The notes beneath the pieces are model-generated. The model was given only the letters and a program-made list of their open reading frames with translations, had not been told where the DNA came from and ran no database searches. A stretch of DNA of 9,436 nt from CAZAMB01 sp964486335 (lineage in GTDB: Bacteria; Planctomycetota; Phycisphaerae; UBA1845), in contig CAZAMB010000036.1 in assembly GCA_964486335.1 (NCBI GenBank), positions 1-9,436 on the forward strand, read 5' to 3'. The translations under genes were made by a program, and so were the position numbers. Positions 6,398-9,436 of the stretch are shown one piece after another (the stretch's first letter is position 1; every line of letters starts with the position of its first letter).

Positions 6398-6949
6398 ATG
6401 TTGGCAACAATGTCTTGGACGCAGTGGCTTCTAGCCGTGACGATTATCGGCATCTGTCTGTTACTTATGCTGGTCATCCTGCTTCAGAGGGGTCGCGGCG
6501 GCGGTGTGGCCGGCGCGTTCGGTGGCGGTGGCGGATCGGGTGCGTTTGGCGCGAAAACGGGTGACGTTTTCACGTGGATCACGGTCGTCGTTGCCGCCGT
6601 TTTTGTCGGTCTCGCCGTGTTCGCCAATTATGCCTTCGATGAGTCCCGACTGCCGACCGTGGCGGAGACGACTCTCCCGGGAACCGCGGAAGAAGGTGCC
6701 CCTGCGGAAACGACGAAGATCTTCCCCATCAAGATGGGTGAAGACGGCGAGATGCTTCCGATCAATCTTGATTCGATCGAGATCAAGCCGACGGACGCCG
6801 CGCCGGTGGAAGAGAAGTCTTCCGCTCCGGTTGAACCAGCCGACAAACCTGTGTCCGACCCCAATGGCGAAAAGCCGGCCGACGGTGACGCAGCCCCAAC
6901 CGCGGATGAATCCGCGAAGACCGGCGAAGAAAAACCGGCGACGCCATGA
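6398..6949 (+). CDS. secG: SecG, preprotein translocase subunit with long C-terminal tail
   Basis: SecG is the small membrane subunit of SecYEG that assists protein export. Numbered from the ATG at 6398, membrane segment one spans about 10-29. It is followed by the typical QRGRGGG and Gly-rich loop ending SGAFGAKT (30-54), and segment two spans about 58-79. The remaining ~100 residues form a hydrophilic tail rich in Pro, Glu, Ala and Asp, so the protein (183 residues) is about twice the E. coli length. Such tails occur in planctomycete SecG; their role is unknown. Starts at 6392, 6398 and 6410 are possible; 6398 is preferred because GGCGGA (6386-6391) is 6 bases upstream, while 6392 would have almost no spacing. 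Its stop overlaps the yicC start as ATGA, pointing to translational coupling. Confidence 0.9.
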   Translation: MLATMSWTQWLLAVTIIGICLLLMLVILLQRGRGGGVAGAFGGGGGSGAFGAKTGDVFTWITVVVAAVFVGLAVFANYAFDESRLPTVAETTLPGTAEEGAPAETTKIFPIKMGEDGEMLPINLDSIEIKPTDAAPVEEKSSAPVEPADKPVSDPNGEKPADGDAAPTADESAKTGEEKPATP

Positions 6950-7830
6950 TCCTGTCGATGACGGGCTACGGCGCGGCCAAGGCCGATCGGGCCGGCGTCT
7001 CGTACGCCCTTGAAGTCCGAAGCGTCAACAATCGGTATCTCAAAATCACGATCAAGCTGCCGGATCATCTTCAGTTTGCTGAAACTGAGATCGACCGCCT
7101 GGTGCGGACTCGGCTGGCTCGCGGGACGGTGGCGCTTACGTTTCGCAAACGCGGTGACGCCTCATCCGTCTCGCAATCACTGAATCAGGCCGTCCTGCGG
7201 CAATATGTCGAAACCCTTTCCCGTGCCGCGGCTTCTGCTGAGGCGCCAACTGTAGTCGATCTCGCTTCCGTGGCCTTGCTTCCCGGAGTGATCGACGCCG
7301 GCGAGGCCGACGATGCCGAAAAACAACAACTGCTCGAAACACTGCTCGATGTCACGAGCCGTGCGATCGACGGCGTGATCGCCATGCGAACGGACGAGGG
7401 GCGGGCCCTGCGCGCCGACCTCGACATGAACTGCGCGGCCATTCGCGCCGAGCTGGACGCCGTGGCCGAACGATCGCCGGCCGTCGTCGAGGAATACCAC
7501 GAGCGTCTGCGCACGCGCGTCGCGACGCTGATGCGGGCCGGCGGATTTGAACTGGCCGCGGACGGGCTTGCACGGGAAGTCGCCATATTTGCGGAACGTT
7601 GCGACATCAGCGAGGAACTCAGCCGACTCCGTTCACACCTCGATCAGTTCCGAGATCTTTGCGATCGCGGAGAGCAGGTTGGTCGCACGCTGGATTTTCT
7701 CGCGCAGGAGTTTCTCCGCGAAGCCAACACGATCGCGTCGAAAAGCAACGATGCGAAGATCGGCCGGTGCGTCGTGCAGATCAAGACGCTCATTGATCGG
7801 GTGAAAGAACAGGTTCAGAACGTTGAATGA
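6946..7830 (+). CDS. yicC: YicC/YloC-family endoribonuclease
   Basis: The 294-residue protein has the full YicC pattern: MTGYG (5-9), RSVNNRYLK (25-33), EGRAL (151-155), the C-terminal DUF1732 part with ERCDISEEL (217-225) and SHL (230-232), LDFLAQEFLREANT (249-262), and a terminal KTLIDR...EQVQN. The E. coli and Bacillus members are reported as RNA endonucleases, the former acting in small-RNA decay; the substrate here is unknown. Length is normal and no key motif is missing. The start codon overlaps the end of secG by 4 bases, so expression is probably coupled to it. Gmk follows after a gap of about 130 bases, and yicC-gmk adjacency is common across bacteria. Confidence 0.96.
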   Translation: MILSMTGYGAAKADRAGVSYALEVRSVNNRYLKITIKLPDHLQFAETEIDRLVRTRLARGTVALTFRKRGDASSVSQSLNQAVLRQYVETLSRAAASAEAPTVVDLASVALLPGVIDAGEADDAEKQQLLETLLDVTSRAIDGVIAMRTDEGRALRADLDMNCAAIRAELDAVAERSPAVVEEYHERLRTRVATLMRAGGFELAADGLAREVAIFAERCDISEELSRLRSHLDQFRDLCDRGEQVGRTLDFLAQEFLREANTIASKSNDAKIGRCVVQIKTLIDRVKEQVQNVE

Positions 7831-7962
7831 GGCCCCGATTGGCGGGTTGTTTACTTCCCTGATGAAGATCGTCGGCGGACCGCATGTAGCGCCGCTTCGG
7901 TAGAGCCCATAACCGTGCGCTCCAAGAGCCGCCGGGATTCGGGCCGAATGGGACTCAACACC

Positions 7963-8529
7963 ATGCCCTCCAAAGGTCGGTTGATTGTCATCAGTGGACC
8001 GTCGGGCGCGGGCAAGACGTCCATCTGCAATCGACTGCTTGCGGAATTGCCCGATGCGGTGTGGAGTGTATCGGCAACGACGCGACCGCCGCGCCCGGGT
8101 GACCAGCCCGGGGTCACGTATTTGTTCCTTTCTCGCGATGAGTTTCTGCGCCGGGAAAGCGCCGGTGATTTTCTCGAGAGCGCGGAATACGTCGGTCATC
8201 GCTACGGCACGCCCCGTGCCCCGGTGGAGCAAGCCATCCTTGCCGGCCGAAACGTCATCCTGGAGATTGACGTGCAAGGCGGCATCCAGATCTTTCAAAA
8301 GATGCCTGATTCCTTGAGGATTTTCATTCTCCCACCCGACATGGAATCGCTGCGTGCGCGGCTGGAAGGTCGCAAGACCGAGGCGGACGAACAGCTCCGC
8401 CGGCGTCTCGAAAAAGCAGACGGGGAAATCGCCGCCGCCCGCGACAGCGGAGCGTACAGCCATTTCGTCGTCAACGACGTCCTGGACCATTCCGTTCGCC
8501 AGATTATCGAGCTCATCATGGGAAGTTGA
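7963..8529 (+). CDS. gmk: Guanylate kinase
   Basis: Gmk phosphorylates GMP to GDP with ATP, on the route to GTP and dGTP. Counted from the ATG at 7963 the enzyme has 188 residues, a normal size. The P-loop is GPSGAGKT (12-19). GMP-binding residues lie in SATTRPPRPGD (37-47) and around EYVGHRYGTPR (75-85). EIDVQGG (101-107) is the family's Walker B-like strand, and Arg-rich helices follow, as expected for the lid. The start is not certain: GTG 7915 and ATG 7948 are in frame upstream. 7963 fits the family best and has GGGA at 7950-7953, and the extra N-terminal residues from 7915 are Arg-rich and unlike the family. It is the last gene of the tpiA-secG-yicC-gmk run; no clear terminator was seen after it. 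Confidence 0.96.
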   Translation: MPSKGRLIVISGPSGAGKTSICNRLLAELPDAVWSVSATTRPPRPGDQPGVTYLFLSRDEFLRRESAGDFLESAEYVGHRYGTPRAPVEQAILAGRNVILEIDVQGGIQIFQKMPDSLRIFILPPDMESLRARLEGRKTEADEQLRRRLEKADGEIAAARDSGAYSHFVVNDVLDHSVRQIIELIMGS

Positions 8530-8644
8530 CTTGGAATGACGTGCATTCGATTCGCATGGCAAAGGAGTCTGACGGGCCATCTCTTAACGTTCGGCCGGCA
8601 ACCGCAGGGGTTTACCGAATCTAAAGGCTCGCCGGACATTCGAT

Positions 8645-8673
8645 TTGACAGGCGCGAAGCGATACCGTTTACT
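8645..8673 (+). promoter_or_regulatory. Promoter of tRNA-Pro
   Basis: A perfect TTGACA (8645-8650) is 17 bp from TTTACT (8668-8673). The tRNA begins 13 bases after the -10 box, so transcription would start just in front of the mature 5' end. Confidence 0.7.
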
Positions 8674-8686
8674 GCCCATCCGAGAG

Positions 8687-8761
8687 CGGGGCGTAGCGCA
8701 GTCTGGTTAGCGCGCTTGACTGGGGGTCAAGAGGTCGCTGGTTCGAATCCAGTCGCCCCGA
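8687..8761 (+). tRNA. tRNA-Pro, anticodon GGG
   Basis: The cloverleaf folds fully: acceptor stem CGGGGCG (8687-8693) with CGCCCCG (8754-8760), discriminator A at 8761, anticodon stem CTTGA/TCAAG around the loop CTGGGGG, and a T-arm with TTCGAAT. The anticodon GGG reads CCC (and CCU) proline codons, and the C1-G72 pair with A73 is the usual proline identity. CCA is not encoded, so it must be added after transcription. Confidence 0.97.
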
Positions 8762-9117
8762 TGTGACATGAACAAGGCTAATAGCGTGACTAAGACGCAA
8801 ACCCAACGTCAATGAGGTGGTCAGACGAATCGATCACCTTCTTTTGCCATCCCTGGGTCGTCAAGCAAAGCTCATTGTCAGATTCGTGATCCTCTCGTTG
8901 GTCCCAGCCGACCGTTCGAGCCGATTGTTCATTCCTACGTTGTCGGCCGGTTGAGGGGCCGGCGTAATCGAACCGGGTCCGAGCGAGTGCCCTCAGGCTA
9001 TTGGCCAAACCAGAACTATCGGACGTGAGGTCGGACATGGATGGGTGCGCTGAGCGGCTTGTCGCCGGATCACAAACACCGTGCTAACGCCCTACCGTCG
9101 TAGACCATTGCAAAGAA
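8762..9117. other. Gap between the two tRNA genes, no gene recognised
   Basis: Apart from the terminator-like hairpin at 8815-8845, I see nothing identifiable. One minus-strand frame (8790-9038, 82 codons) is polar and low in hydrophobic residues, has no recognisable motif, and runs across the terminator; it is not called. Confidence 0.5.
8815..8845 (+). terminator. Intrinsic terminator after tRNA-Pro
   Basis: An 8-bp stem (AGGTGGTC 8815-8822 with GATCACCT 8832-8839, one G-U pair) with a 9-nt loop is followed by TCTTTT (8840-8845). It lies about 55 bases past the tRNA and is the best intrinsic terminator in the window. Confidence 0.55.
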
Positions 9118-9204
9118 CGGAGGAGGAGGGATTCGAACCCCCGACACGGTTGCCCGTGTAACGGTTTTCAAGACCGTCGCCTTCAGCCGCTCGGCCACTC
9201 CTCC
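9118..9204 (-). tRNA. tRNA-Ser, anticodon UGA
   Basis: On the minus strand the acceptor stem GGAGGAG (9204-9198) pairs with CTCCTCC (9125-9119), with discriminator G at 9118. The anticodon stem is ACGGT/ACCGT around CTTGAAA, giving anticodon UGA for UCA codons. A long variable arm (ACACGG with CCGTGT) marks a class II tRNA and, with G73, confirms serine. The T-arm stem has one G-U pair. CCA is not encoded. Confidence 0.97.
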
Positions 9205-9243
9205 GAAACCGGGCGCGCATGCCGCCCACGGTGTTGTGCGTGA

Positions 9244-9272
9244 ATTGTACGCGAAGTCCGGGACAGGCCCAA
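9244..9272 (-). promoter_or_regulatory. Promoter of tRNA-Ser
   Basis: Read on the minus strand, TTGGGC (9272-9267) and TACAAT (9249-9244) are 17 bp apart. Transcription would start near 9237, about 33 bases before the tRNA. The -10 box is strong and the -35 box moderate. Confidence 0.6.
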
Positions 9273-9307
9273 GCGCAGGGGCGCCGATAAAGACCGTTCA
9301 ATCACTC

Positions 9308-9436
9308 TTTTTAGGAACGCAGGAAGTCGTACCCGATCGGCGCCGGCCGAACTATGAACTCCGTGGATTCCCTTACGCTGCGGGGCCGCGCGGGCTAAAG
9401 AAACTATGAGCGTGTTCTCCGGTGTGGGATACTTGA
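9308..9436. repeat. Short form of the repeat element, inverted relative to the left copy
   Basis: The reverse complement of this stretch consists of the outer segment (matching 1-55 with one clear mismatch) joined directly to the inner segment (matching about 943-1022 at roughly four in five). The 472-bp tandem units of the left copy are absent. Similarity ends at AGGAACGC near 9313, the mirror of the left border at 1022. The bases just beyond the two inner borders differ. The outer ends lie at or beyond the window ends, so target duplications cannot be checked. Confidence 0.8.

Noticed and set aside
5494..6477. 327-codon minus-strand frame opposite tpiA
   Set aside because: Shadow of tpiA, which has every catalytic residue and a proper ribosome binding site.
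7831..7962. Possible small gene (rpoZ- or remA-like) between yicC and gmk
   Set aside because: The only nearby start (ATG at 7861) reaches a stop within a few codons; no conserved small protein is readable in any frame.
7633..8580. 315-codon minus-strand frame opposite yicC and gmk
   Set aside because: It spans two well-supported plus-strand genes and their gap; an antisense shadow in high-GC DNA.
8687..9204. tRNA genes as integration sites of a genomic island
   Set aside because: No duplicated tRNA 3' end and no integrase were seen in the window.
1..9436. Whole window as a composite transposon or phage-like element bounded by inverted repeats
   Set aside because: The interior is tpiA-secG-yicC-gmk, lexA and two tRNAs, with no integrase, transposase (apart from a fossil) or replication gene; the ends are better explained as a dispersed repeat.

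Overview
The window looks like chromosomal backbone of a high-GC planctomycete, probably in or near the Phycisphaerae. The evidence is indirect: the gene order tpiA-secG-yicC-gmk, a SecG with a long acidic/proline-rich C-terminal tail, a C-terminal Cys-Gly / hydrophobic / Arg-rich sorting-type signal on a secreted enzyme, hairpin-rich dispersed repeats, and a transposase C-terminus of a kind common in planctomycete genomes. No single feature proves the phylum.

Layout. Positions 1-1022 are a long non-coding repeat block: an outer segment that also occurs, inverted, at the right end of the window, then two tandem copies of a 472-bp hairpin-rich unit, then an inner segment that is also present at the right end. 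Next come a near-perfect palindrome (1073-1094) and a secreted vanadium-dependent haloperoxidase / PAP2-family protein (1171-2520). Positions 2521-2917 hold hairpins, an A-rich tract and a good sigma70-type promoter with an overlapping inverted repeat. This leads into an unrecognised ORF (2918 onward) and lexA (3279-3914). Just after lexA, on the minus strand, is the C-terminal scrap of a transposase (3943-4059). A minus-strand lipoprotein gene of unknown function (4159-5268) is divergent from the operon tpiA (5530-6291), secG (6398-6949), yicC (6946-7830), gmk (about 7963-8529). Two tRNA genes follow: tRNA-Pro(GGG) on plus and tRNA-Ser(UGA) on minus, each with its own recognisable promoter. 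The window ends in the inverted short form of the left repeat (9308-9436).

The genes are mostly housekeeping: glycolysis (TpiA), protein export (SecG), RNA turnover (YicC), guanine nucleotide synthesis (Gmk), SOS regulation (LexA) and translation (tRNAs). The accessory parts are the haloperoxidase, the lipoprotein, the small ORF before lexA and the repeats. I did not find a clearly new defence or mobile system. The items most worth following up are the long/short forms of one repeat element at the two ends, the unexplained ORF and operator-like site ahead of lexA, and the palindrome ahead of the haloperoxidase gene.
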